From positions 15,846,991 through 15,910,990 of the forward strand of contig CM067521.1 of assembly GCA_034509495.1 (NCBI GenBank): a stretch of 64,000 nt of DNA, read 5' to 3'. Source of the DNA: Acestrorhynchus altus (Eukaryota; Chordata; Actinopteri; Characiformes; Acestrorhynchidae). The notes under the pieces were generated by a model. That model was given only the letters and a program-made list of their open reading frames with translations, ran no database searches and had not been told where the DNA came from. The translations under genes were made by a program, and so were the position numbers. Positions 24,663 to 34,748 of the stretch are shown in pieces. The number at the start of each line of letters is the position of its first letter. The stretch's first letter is position 1.

Positions 24663-25312
24663 GTAGGACACATATTGCCCCTTTTAACTGTAATTAAATA
24701 ACATTGTTTTGCCCTGTGTGGAATCCTTGCAGTGGAACATTATATTGGACACAGATGTTGGCAGTTTCATAGCCACAGCAGGTTGATTTCTGAGAGCTCT
24801 TGAAAAGTTGTTCCGTATTGTTTTTCTTCTAAATAATTTTCTTTTTGATTCTGGTGGATGGGTCATTCCTAATCTGTAGGCCGTTCTGTAGATTCATAAT
24901 AGTGCATAATTTGCTGGTGTATATTCATTAACTGTAGATCATGTTGAAGCACAGGTAATGTAAATCATCCACTTGAACAGAGGACTTCAAATCTGGACCT
25001 TGAATGCAGTTTCCAGACCTGCACTTTGTAATAATTAATAGGCATGACAATAGGGAGAATAATAGGCAGGACTGGACACGTGACTTAAGGTCCATATTTG
25101 AAGACCTAGACTCTAGACTTTCAACGACAGCCAGTTTCTGACCACAATGATGCTCTTGGCTGGATATTTTGGATGATGGTCACACTTTCCAACTCTCCAC
25201 TTATTCCCACATATTAGTACAAACACTGCTGTTCCTGCACCACCACTAGTACCATGCTGGTGTCCCTGTGGTCAGTACCTGACTATGAGTGGTCTATGAA
25301 ATTATACACTCA

Positions 25313-25528
25313 CACTCTTGCAAGAAATGAAATGGCTTCATGAGTGATAAACTAGAGGAACCACTTTGGGTTCCATAAATAACCAGGTTTGTAATAGAGA
25401 TTAGTGTGAGAGTGAAGAACATTTTGACTGATAAACTACCATTAATTCAAATGAAGGTTCTTGATACTAATATAGACCTGTTTCTTTATGGAAACAAAAT
25501 AGGTTCCCAAAGAACCATTTGAAGAGTG
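25313..25528. mobile_element. CACT...AGTG palindromic MITE
   Basis: Begins CACTCTTGCAAGAAATG and ends CATTTGAAGAGTG, with inner inverted blocks GAGGAACCACTTTGGGTTCC and GGTTCCCAAAGAACC. The ends and GGTTC/GAACC content match the elements at 51562-51758 and 61935-62130. No convincing target duplication here. Confidence 0.5.
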
Positions 25529-25744
25529 TATAAGGTAGGTAGGTGCTCAAAGGCACAGGTGTTTTATTAGCTTGTGTGCTAACTTGTGTGGAACTGGTCT
25601 GCTGCTACATAGCAAGGGGCATTCAATGTGTGTTGTGAGATATTCCTACCATAAACATCATTAAACATTTCTGAGACTTGTGTCATAGTTCCCTGTCTTT
25701 CATTTCTTGCCTGAAAGGATAGATTTTGTTTTCATCACAAAGCG

Positions 25745-25985
25745 ATGAGCTTTGGCTCCCCAGTATCTTGTTACCCACCACAGCTGACCAGGAGCACCCC
25801 ACATAAGCCTTGCCATTTTGGAAATGCCTTAATCAAGTCAAACATTTGTCCCCTGTCAAAGTGGCTAAGGTCTTCACGCTTGATCATTTCTCCTGGATCT
25901 AATATATTGAGTCCCAGAACCGACTTTTCATTTACTCTCTAACATACATCAAAGACCTTGGCAAGTGTTGCTGTTATGGTTTAAT
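25745..25985 (+). mobile_element. Fragment of a dispersed fish DNA repeat
   Basis: Contains CAGCTGACCAGGAGCACCCC, ACATAAGCCTTGCCATTTTG, GAAATGCCTTAATCAAGTC and CATTTCTCCTGGATC in the order of a repeat I recall from several teleosts, whose intact copies end in a TAATGTTATGGCTGAT-like sequence. The copy at 39500-39545 keeps such an end (CATAATGTTGTGGTTGAT). Non-coding. Confidence 0.45.
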
Positions 25986-26069
25986 AAATAATTGCACCCA
26001 GAAGAAAGTGTTGGATAGCAATATCATTTGGATAAAGGTTACAAGGAACAATAAGTAGTTGTGAGCAAA

Positions 26070-26460
26070 ATTTATTGAGCTACACATACAGAAGTAGGCT
26101 CTTAGACTCTTAGTATGCTGTCAGGTATAATGCAATATACCAGATATCTCAGCATGGAGTTGTAGAGGTTCCTAATGGTATCCTGTTGTAATCCATCCCA
26201 TGTAGATTGAATATCCTCACCCAGTTCCTGCTGATTTTGTGGTAGGGGTAGAGTTCAGATAATGTGTCCAATAGTATCCAAGCATAGCACTGTCTTGCAT
26301 GTTGTCCTGATGGAATAGTATGCAGAGTATGTGCTCAAAAGGTTGGGCCACTGGTTGTAGGACCGGTAGAACTGGTAGTGTTTTTCATCAGCCTGATTGG
26401 CTGTAGCATGGTCAACTGCCCAACGCCTTTCAAGTCTTCCAAGACTGCAAACTTTAGTCT
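26070..26460 (-). mobile_element. Tc1/mariner family A relic
   Basis: Starts GAGCTACACATACAGAAGTA and runs through ATGCAATATACCAGATATCT, TCCTGTTGTAATCCATCCCA and a later GTCCTGATGGAATAGTATGC, matching the copies at 33255, 34100 and (inverted) 41426. The transposase frame is destroyed. Confidence 0.65.
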
Positions 26461-27446
26461 TCAAATGTATTTTTCAACTGGATTCAGTTGATGTTCAAGT
26501 CATTTTAAAAGATTTTAAAATATTTTTTTCTATGATCTCTTTAATAGCTATTGTTTAAAACCTCCATTAGTCGGGATCAACCATGGACATGGAACAAATC
26601 TACGAGTATATAGGGTAAGTTTAACATCACCACAACACATCATTGTTAATAAAATCATGCTAAAATGCAGTGTCTTATCTCCAAATATACTAGTAGGTTT
26701 ACTTTTGAAGTTAAATTTGAAGTCACTGTTATGCAAAACCTTAATTTGTAAGTTTCTTCATAATGTGAATCCAGCAGAAATCTTTACATTGTGTCAACAT
26801 TTCAGGATGAAGGGACAGATAGAAATGTTCCAAAATGACCTGGAATCAAATCTTTGTAAATTGATTTCCACTGAAAGCTGGGAAGGTTCTTTCCGTCTGC
26901 AAAATTGTCAGTTCACAGATATGAGGTACTTGTGTGACAATGACTACCTTATTTAGAAAAGGTATTTTTGTACTGCTGTTGGAGATCAAAATATATATCC
27001 TATTGAAAACTGCACCTAAGACCAGCTTTGGCTCCGGTAGCTGGTTTCAGTCTAAGTTGGCCTTCTGTGGTCAAAGTTATTGGAATGCTGATCCTTAATG
27101 TGAAAACATAGCTTGTATTGGTAATCCAGCTGGTTACGATGGTAGGCAATCTTAGCTGACTGGAAGTTGAGGTTTTAGCTATTGTAACTTGTGGTTGACA
27201 AGCTTGGTCTGGCTGAACAGGCTAGTAGATGAGCTAAACAGGTTTAGTCAAACAAGAACATACTGTATGGTGGTGAAATAACTAAGCTCAGATTGTATGA
27301 TCTTGTATGTAGATCCTAAAACTGATCTAGATGATTGTAGTGACTCAGGTACAGGGTTTGGGTTGTATTTGCTGCTCTGAAATGTTAATATTAAGATTAT
27401 GACATCCTACATTCTGTTTTCTCACCACAGTAAGGAAAACGTGACC

Positions 27447-30400
27447 ATGTATGCTGTTGGTGCTGTTGTGCTGTTGTGGGCTTTGGTATGGCTCATACGG
27501 GACAGTCAGGAAATCAGCAAAATCAATGAGAAGTTTGTGTTTGTCACCGGCTGTGACTCCGGCTTTGGGAACCTGCTTTGTAGACGTTTGGACAAGCGTG
27601 GCTTTCATGTGCTGGCCGGCTGTCTAACAGAAAAGGGGGCTGATGACCTGAAGAGAGTAACAGGCCCCAAGTTGAAGACATGTATCTTGGATGTGACGAG
27701 CACTGCCAGCATTGAGAAAGCATTTGAATGGACACAGAAAGAAGTTGGAGACAATGGTGGGTATAAGCTCCTCTCTAAATGCAACACTATGTGCACATTT
27801 TAACACACAGCCAGCGCAATGCACAGTAACCTTTATCACGGTGCTTCTACAACATAATTTGAAAAAGACTGTATTCTGTAAAGTGTCATCCCCCTGGAAG
27901 CCAAACCATTTCCATACAAATTACTCAGTCATTTTTTAATTGCACAGAGATGTTAGATGTGGTATTACAATATAGTCATCTTGTACAACATATATCCTGA
28001 TATGTTGATTTTTATGATATATCACTCAGCCCTACCTGGAACCTAATAAGCCTACATTTCAACCATGTGAGCCCCACATGGACATGTTGGCTGGGTACCA
28101 CTATCTGTGAAATATTTTGTATTCATTGTTAGCTATATTTGCTATATTTGCATTTTTTTAATGATCTATTTATTGCAAATGAAAAACCTGATTGTTACCT
28201 TTGTGAACACTGTCATTTAATTCCATTTCTGTAGGGTTTGGTGTTCAGTACAGTTTGGAATTTTCCCTGCACTAACACACCTACCAAATCTGACAATTAG
28301 CACACATTTCTAGAAATTGCCAAACTTTTAAGAACTTTAATCGAAGAACCTTGGACTAATGCTAACTTTACAGTCAACTTTTATTTTTTCCCCACAATTT
28401 TTTCCCCAATTTGGAAGTGCCAATTACCCAATCCTGTAAAGACTTTATATTCACATAGGAGGGTGAAGACAAGCGTATCGTCATTGTCTAATGAAAAACA
28501 TTTATCTCTTTTCACTGGACAGCTGCAATATGCTTTTTAAACTACCACCATTGCATCATTGCTCAGCAGCTAATGCTGGGATGTGCTGAGCCACTTTGAG
28601 CAACTTTACTGTCAATTTGTTTGCCACAATTGATAATGTTTAAAAATAAAATGTAGTAGCAAAACAGGGCAAAATATTAATTGCTAATATAAGCTTCTTC
28701 AATTTCACTGCTGTTCAATACAGTTGGGTTCCGTCCCTGCATCAACACACCTTTCAAACCCGACAAGAAACTCATGAGTTAAGCAAGTGTTTACACCTGG
28801 CTATCACCAAGTTATCTCAACCTTGTTATCTCTGGTTCTGGTAGGACTGTGGGGGATAGTAAACAATGCTGGCCGCTCTTTACCCATGGGGCCCTCTGAG
28901 TGGATGCGGATCGAGGACTTCCACAGCACACTGAGGGTGAACATGACTGGTGTGATCGAGATGACGATGAAATTTCTTCCACTGATCAAAAAATCCCGTG
29001 GCCGGATCGTCAATGTTGCTTCAGTGCTGGGCAGGGTGGCAGCAAATGGAGGCGGCTACTGCATCTCCAAGTTTGCAGTGGAATCCTTTTCTGATTGTCT
29101 CAGGTATCTTCAACTTCAGAGGGGAAATTTAAATAGTCAGACCAAAAGCACTGTATGAAGCATGAAACATGAAGCACCACCACACCAGAAAACACTCCAC
29201 AGATCAATGCTCTGGGCCTTTATACCCTGCTAGCCCACACCTGGCATTAGATATGGTGGCAATAGGATCATGTACAAAAAATGCCTGCTCCAGAGAGTCC
29301 TATTCTAATGGCAGTACTTCTCTACATGCACTTGAAAAGCAGTGTAAGCAATGAGTGCAACTTAAATGTTGATTAATGCGTTCATTATTAGTCCACAAGC
29401 ATATAGATTTTAACTTTTACATTTTTTATATTTAATTATTTTATATTTAAACATTTGTACACATTTAAATTATTATTAAAAATGTTTATATTTCACAGTG
29501 ACATGCTTCTCATTCACACATTTCCAGGCTTATCACAAAGACAGCTATTTTATAATCAAACTTCAAGAGCGTAATGGTAGCTCACAGCACTGGGGTTTTG
29601 GGTTCAGGGCCCTATCTGGGTGGATTGTCCATGTTTTTTCCATGTCAGTCTGGGTTTCCTCCAACAAAAACATGGATCATGTGAATTGGCTACTCTAAAT
29701 TGTCCTGGTAAGTATGTGTGTGAATGTATTTCCATATGTCAGTTGAACCCCCTAGTGCTCGATGCAGTCCTCCGGGTGAAAGGTCATTTCTGGTAGAGAG
29801 TACAGTGTGCGTGATTGGCTGCCCCTTCTTGCCAGTGTGTGTTGGCTGATTCATATCTCCACAATGGTAACTTTTCTGGAGATGGAAAATAATTCGTAAT
29901 TATCAATGGACATTGATTAATACGTTTATTGTAAGTCATTTTGGAGGCTTGTATAAGTCTATTCATCATGAAATTATTTGCACAAAATTTTGAAGCCTTT
30001 AAAGTTCACTATGATCAGCAATAACATTAATAGCAATAACAGAAGCAGAGGCTCATCCCTCATAATAGTTATTGAAGCACTGCTATGGATACAATAATGA
30101 ATAAAATGTCTGTCTACTTTTCAGGAGGGATATTCATTATTTTGGGATCAATGTTTGCATAATTGAACCTGGATTCTTCAAGACTCAGGTGACCAGTCTT
30201 GAGCCAATAGAAAAGGAACTTCATCGCTTGTGGAACCAGCTCACACCTGAAGTGAAAGCAAGTTATGGAGAAAAATATCTGGATAATTGTTAGTACATCT
30301 ACTGCTATTACATTGAATAATCCTGTTAGAAATGTGGTCAACGTATAAGCTAATTTTAAGTCCAAGAATCTAATATCACAGTACTCTTATAAAAGCTATA

Positions 30401-30733
30401 ATATTGTATTTTACATGGTCTACGTATTACTGTCTTCATTGTCTAAAATTATTTTCTTATGCTGGAGGTTTCACACTAATCTTATATTATATTCATTTCC
30501 CTCTTCTGCCAGACATCAAGATCCAGAGGCTGATTATGAATGCTATTTGTGATGCAGATTTAAGCAAAGTGACCAACTGCATGGAGCACGCCTTGACAGC
30601 TGCTCACCCACGAACCCGCTACAGTGCCGGCTGGGACGCCAAGCTGCTGTGGATCCCCATCTCCTACATGCCAGCCTGTGTCATTGACATTGCCTTAAAA
30701 CTGGTGCTGCCCCGGCCAGCTAAGAGTGTTTAG
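27447..30733 (+). CDS. rdh5: rdh5, 11-cis retinol dehydrogenase-type short-chain dehydrogenase
   Basis: RDH5 oxidises 11-cis-retinol to 11-cis-retinal with NAD in the retinal pigment epithelium, a late visual-cycle step at the smooth ER; human mutations cause fundus albipunctatus. Coding exons 27447-27756, 28845-29103, 30125-30288 and 30513-30733 join in frame to 317 residues (human 318). An N-terminal hydrophobic anchor (residues 3-17, AVGAVVLLWALVWLI) is followed by the cofactor motif TGCDSGFG (34-41), NNAG (110-113), a catalytic Ser in NVASVLG (S163) and the YCISK motif with Y175 and K179, numbered as in human RDH5. The C-terminal HPRTRYSAGWDAKLLW matches the RDH5 type. It lies downstream of bloc1s1 on the same strand, as in human 12q13, which supports rdh5 over its relatives rdh16, dhrs9 and hsd17b6. 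The ATG has an acceptor-like CACAG just upstream, so an untranslated first exon is likely. The introns carry Tc1 and other repeat relics. Confidence 0.94.
28390..28580. mobile_element. Dispersed repeat fragment in rdh5 intron 1
   Basis: Contains GTGCCAATTACCCAATCCTG, AGGAGGGTGAAGACAAGC and GCATCATTGCTCAGCAGCTA, blocks of the fish repeat also seen at 17330-17660 and 31385-31610. Confidence 0.4.
29185..29345 (+). mobile_element. Repeat fragment, end of the 5855-6170 family
   Basis: Contains CTTTATACCCTGCTAGCCCA, CACCTGGCATTAGATATGGT, CTGCTCCAGAGAGTCCTATT and CAGTACTTCTCTACATG, the terminal part of that repeat as I recall it. It is in the second coding intron of rdh5. Confidence 0.45.
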
Positions 30734-31202
30734 TGTTTAAGTTCGCTTTTACATTTACATTTTTTTGTTTACAGTGTAGTTGAGGACTTTTAGGTGTAGG
30801 CAGGCCTGGTGACAGAGCTAAATTATGTGTAGGAGTTACATAGGTATAGTATAACCACAAGGGGGCACAATGTACATGTGGAAGATCTGTACAGTAGCAA
30901 TGCAATGCAATGGGACAAGTGCTGGCAACACAGTCACCAAGTGGTTCAAGAAAACGTTTCAAAATCAGCCATATCCATGATCCCTGCACTTTACTTTGCT
31001 TCAAAAAGTGCTAGGGACAGCATTTTTTTATTTAAGCTATCTCATATAAACATAAACATATTGTGATGGTGATGCTGAAACAATATATTGTGCAGCTCAT
31101 CAAAACAACAGAGCTCTTCTTATTTATTGTCAGTGCATGATCTGCTAACACTGGCTGAGGATCCTGAGGATAAGGTGTTATTGATTAGTGAAATTGATGG
31201 AC

Positions 31203-31313
<111 letters not shown>

Positions 31314-31384
31314 CTTTATTATTATACTAAACTAACTATATATGTTTGTTATAATTTTAGTTTGGTCTAAACCCAGTTATCTCT

Positions 31385-31610
31385 TGCTCCCATCATAAAG
31401 CCAAAGAGGGTGAATTCAAGCACATGCTTCCTCTGATACATGTGAAGTCAGCCTCAGCATCTTTTCAAACTGCTGCCTTTGCATTATTGTTGGGCAGCCA
31501 ATGCACTCAGAAGAAAGCACTGAGACACATCTACCCATCCAGAAAAAGCATGGCCAATTTTGATTTCTTAGACTCTGGCAGCAGATGGCAAACAGTGTAA
31601 CCTGGTATTC
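31385..31610. mobile_element. Dispersed repeat copy downstream of rdh5
   Basis: GAGGGTGAATTCAAGCACAT, CCTCTGATACATGTGAAGTC, AACTGCTGCCTTTGCATTAT, AATGCACTCAGAAGAAAGCA and the closing GCAGATGGCAAACAG match blocks at 17330-17660 and 28390-28580. Confidence 0.45.
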
Positions 31611-31619
31611 AAACACACA

Positions 31620-33250
31620 CAAAAACCCCATAAACGTTATTTGAAAATTAAAAATTTACATATTTAAATATTTACAATTTGATGTAGTATGTTAAACTTA
31701 CCTTCCTTACTTTAGATGAGCTGTTTTTGTTACTGTATGTCATAAAAACCAATCAATTTGCATATACTTATATTCAGCAATTATAAATCCTATTTAAATG
31801 ATATAAATTATATGAATGAAATAATATAAGGAACTGTGATAAATATGACCAAGAACATGAAGTAAAACTTTATAAGTTGTCAGAATAACTTCAGAGTATC
31901 GCCAGTGCAAATTAGGAAGTTATTTAATATTCCAGGTTTTGCCTTACCACTGCTGGTTCACAGCTTTTTTTACTGGTTCTCTAATAGGAGTTAGTCTCCT
32001 GCCACTTCCACTAAATCAGCAAAGTTTATTAAAACATGATGAGATTTACGACCATAATGGATCCCCTGATGCCGGGCCTGCATATAAGTGCAGTAAGAGG
32101 AGTTTGGAAGTAGCCTTACTTACTAAAATGCCTGTAAATTATACGACTGTATTTAAGTGCTGGAGAGTAACTGATCTGTGTTCTGGCCTTGTTTTGTGCA
32201 GCTGAGAGGTTATTTTTGTAATATATGTTCTTTATGCTACAAGTGGCTTCCCAGTCTCTTCACAATCAGTAGTAAACCAAACATAGTTGACCAAATGGAT
32301 TGTGGATCTATTGTAACTTATTAGTGCCTTTTGGCCACTGGTTTAGTGCCTGAGGTACAGTCTGTGATTTATAAGTCTGGTGCATGTTTTTAATCTCTAA
32401 CAACAGGATGATACAAGTTTATTTGATGTTGGTTCTGTTGAAAAACTGTTAAATGCACACTGTTGTATAATTCAGTAAAGCTTCATGAAACTGTATCGTC
32501 ATTGCTACATGGTTAAAACTGTAGACTAATCAGTTCCACAACAAAATCCTTGAATTAAAAATAAAAAAAATCTAAATTACTAAAATATAATCTGGTTTCT
32601 GACAAAATTAAGGATGAGACATTTCTTTAACATTTTATGCTTTGTAAATAATTTATTTCCATTTTTTACAGAATAACAAATTGTAAAAGGGGTCAGCAGT
32701 GGGCCAGCAGTTTGATTGACCTGCAAAGTCAGTATTTGAAGCTATGAAGCCTAAATATTTGTATCATCTGGATGTTCCTAACATGTGAACAGACTACAGT
32801 CTAATGAAGGCCCTCAACTGAAGTACACCCATGAAATGTGCTTGAGCACATAGTTTTGGAAAACTGCATTGTGAGTGTATATCAATCTTGATTTGACTAG
32901 CTGGAAACCTAAGGATTAAAATGCAGGTTAAAATACATGCTGGGGTTAATGTCACACCCAAGTTTACTATGTTCCAGTAAACAGTCAGATAATAGTACAC
33001 TATTTCTGAAAATGGTTCAGAGTTTACCACAATGCTGGTGTTATATAGCAAATCTAAACAAAACGTGCCCCACAATTATGTAGTATTTTGTGCATCCACA
33101 ATGAAAACATGTCCATAGGTAGATGTTGGACTGTACTGAATTTATAAGGTACAAAGACACAGAAATACTAATAACCTGTATAATAATACTGCTTTTAACA
33201 ACAAGTATGGTGCAGTCATCAAGGTTGGCTAAGCTCTATTTATAACTCAT
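31620..33250. other. Intergenic between rdh5 and gls2, no gene seen
   Basis: AT-rich; part may be rdh5 3' UTR. No frame above 93 codons, and none with recognisable content. A candidate polyadenylation signal for rdh5 could not be chosen. Confidence 0.45.
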
Positions 33251-33254
33251 AACT

Positions 33255-33890
33255 TCCAACATCCAAGTTCAAATGGAATGTAGCATTAGACTCATAGGGC
33301 AATATATATTGAGCTACACATACAGAAGTAGTGTCTGTCAGTGTGGTATCAGGTAAAAAGCAACATGTCAGATATCTGGAAATGGGGTCACAGAGATTTC
33401 TGATGGTGTTCTGCAATAATCCATCCCATGCAGCTTGAATATTCTCTCATTTCCTGCAGATTTTGCAGTAATAATGGAGCATTGAGAGTGTGCCCAATAA
33501 CATCCCACACGTTTTCAATCGGGGATATGTCTGGCAAGGCAAGCTCTTGAGATAGCAGCAGTATATGGAATGTGTTCAGTAAATGTAGGGTCACTGGCTG
33601 CAGGACCTGATTAATGCAATGTTGGGCTGTCAAAGTACCTGTAATGAACACCAAAGGTGATCTGGCATTTTATGAAAATGCACCCACACCATGACACCAG
33701 GCTTTCTGAACATCTGATGCATGGCAATCATTGATCTTGGCACTGACCACAGAACCTCCACACATGGATTTGTTGGTCATCTCCAGCAAGACAATAGTGG
33801 GACTCATCACTGACCCGCTGCCATTCTGAGAAACTCTGGCATGATGCAATTGCAGTCCTGCATTGCAACTGGACAAATCCTAGTGGATGG
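33255..33890 (-). mobile_element. Tc1/mariner family A relic, second-longest copy
   Basis: On the - strand this copy still encodes recognisable transposase pieces: near 33850-33780 EWQRVSDES (catalytic second Asp region, normally FSDES), then LTAQHCINQVLQP, and LPDISPIENVWDVIGHTLNA (the DDE motif's Glu region), then QNLQEMRE. These fit the Tc1 end of the Tc1/mariner superfamily. Frameshifts and a missing middle make it inactive. The end GAGCTACACATACAGAAGTA is shared with the other copies. Confidence 0.8.
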
Positions 33891-33993
33891 AACTTTTTTT
33901 TGATGGCGAGTGTATTTTTACTTAAGGTAAATGAAATGCAGTCCAATTTAAGTAGAAGTAGCAACTCAAAACTACTGACTACAGAGTTACAGA

Positions 33994-33995
<2 letters not shown>

Positions 33996-34051
<56 letters not shown>
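33996..34051. repeat. (TA)n microsatellite
   Basis: About 28 uninterrupted TA units between two family A Tc1 relics. Confidence 0.97.
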
Positions 34052-34054
<3 letters not shown>

Positions 34055-34099
34055 ATATATGTATAAACGTACACACACACACACTTGTGGGGGCATACC

Positions 34100-34400
34100 A
34101 GATGAATTTTCCTGATTGGACATTCCGACATCCAACTTCAAATGGAATGCAGATTGGAATGCAAATTTTAGACATAAATAAGTCAATAGTTATGGAGCTA
34201 CACACGCAGAAGTAATGTAGTGTTTCTCAGTATAGTGTTGGGTATAAAACACCATGGCAGATGTCTTGAGATGGAACTGTAGAGGTTCCTAATGTTGGCC
34301 TGTGATAATCCATCTGATGCAGTTTGAGTATTCTCACTCAGTTCCTACAGATTTTATGTAACGGGTGGAGTGTTGAAAATGCATCCAACAGCATTCCAAC
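34100..34400 (-). mobile_element. Tc1/mariner family A relic (terminal part)
   Basis: Starts with CATTCCGACATCCAACTTCA, AATGGAATGCAG and ATGGAGCTACACACGCAGAA, then TGTTGGGTATAAAACACC and GTGATAATCCATCTGATGC, parallel to 33255 onward. It is the second copy in tandem orientation within 1 kb. Confidence 0.65.
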
Positions 34401-34639
34401 ATGATATCTTAAGTAATATTGTAATTTTCTGAGATTTTCTGAGGATTTTCATTAGTTGTCAGTTATAATCATCAAAATGAAAAGAAATGAACATTTGAAA
34501 TCTATCAGTCTGGGTGTAATGAATGACTATAATATACAAGTTTCACTTTTTGAATGGAATTACTGAAATAAATCAACTTTTTATGATATCCTAATTTAAT
34601 GACCAGCACCTGTGTGTGTGTGTGTGTGTGTGTGTATAA

Positions 34640-34748
34640 TACACGTCAGTGAGATGTATTGATGTTTTGGAACCTCTGGTGGGCGGGGTTTAAGTGTGTG
34701 TCAGTCAGGCCGTTAGTGACCGTTAGAGATAGGCAGCGCTGTGAGATA
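34640..34748 (+). promoter_or_regulatory. gls2 proximal promoter and 5' UTR
   Basis: A GC box (GGGCGGGG, 34681-34688) stands 60 bases before the gls2 ATG and CpG frequency rises from here into exon 1. No TATA box is evident. A (GT)n run ends at about 34636. Mammalian GLS2 is a p53 target, but I saw no clear p53 element in these bases. Confidence 0.5.

Noticed and set aside
27005..27330. CTGGT/ACCAG-rich stretch upstream of rdh5
   Set aside because: Possibly an eroded relative of the gls2 intron 1 minisatellite, but no regular period remains; mentioned only in the findings.
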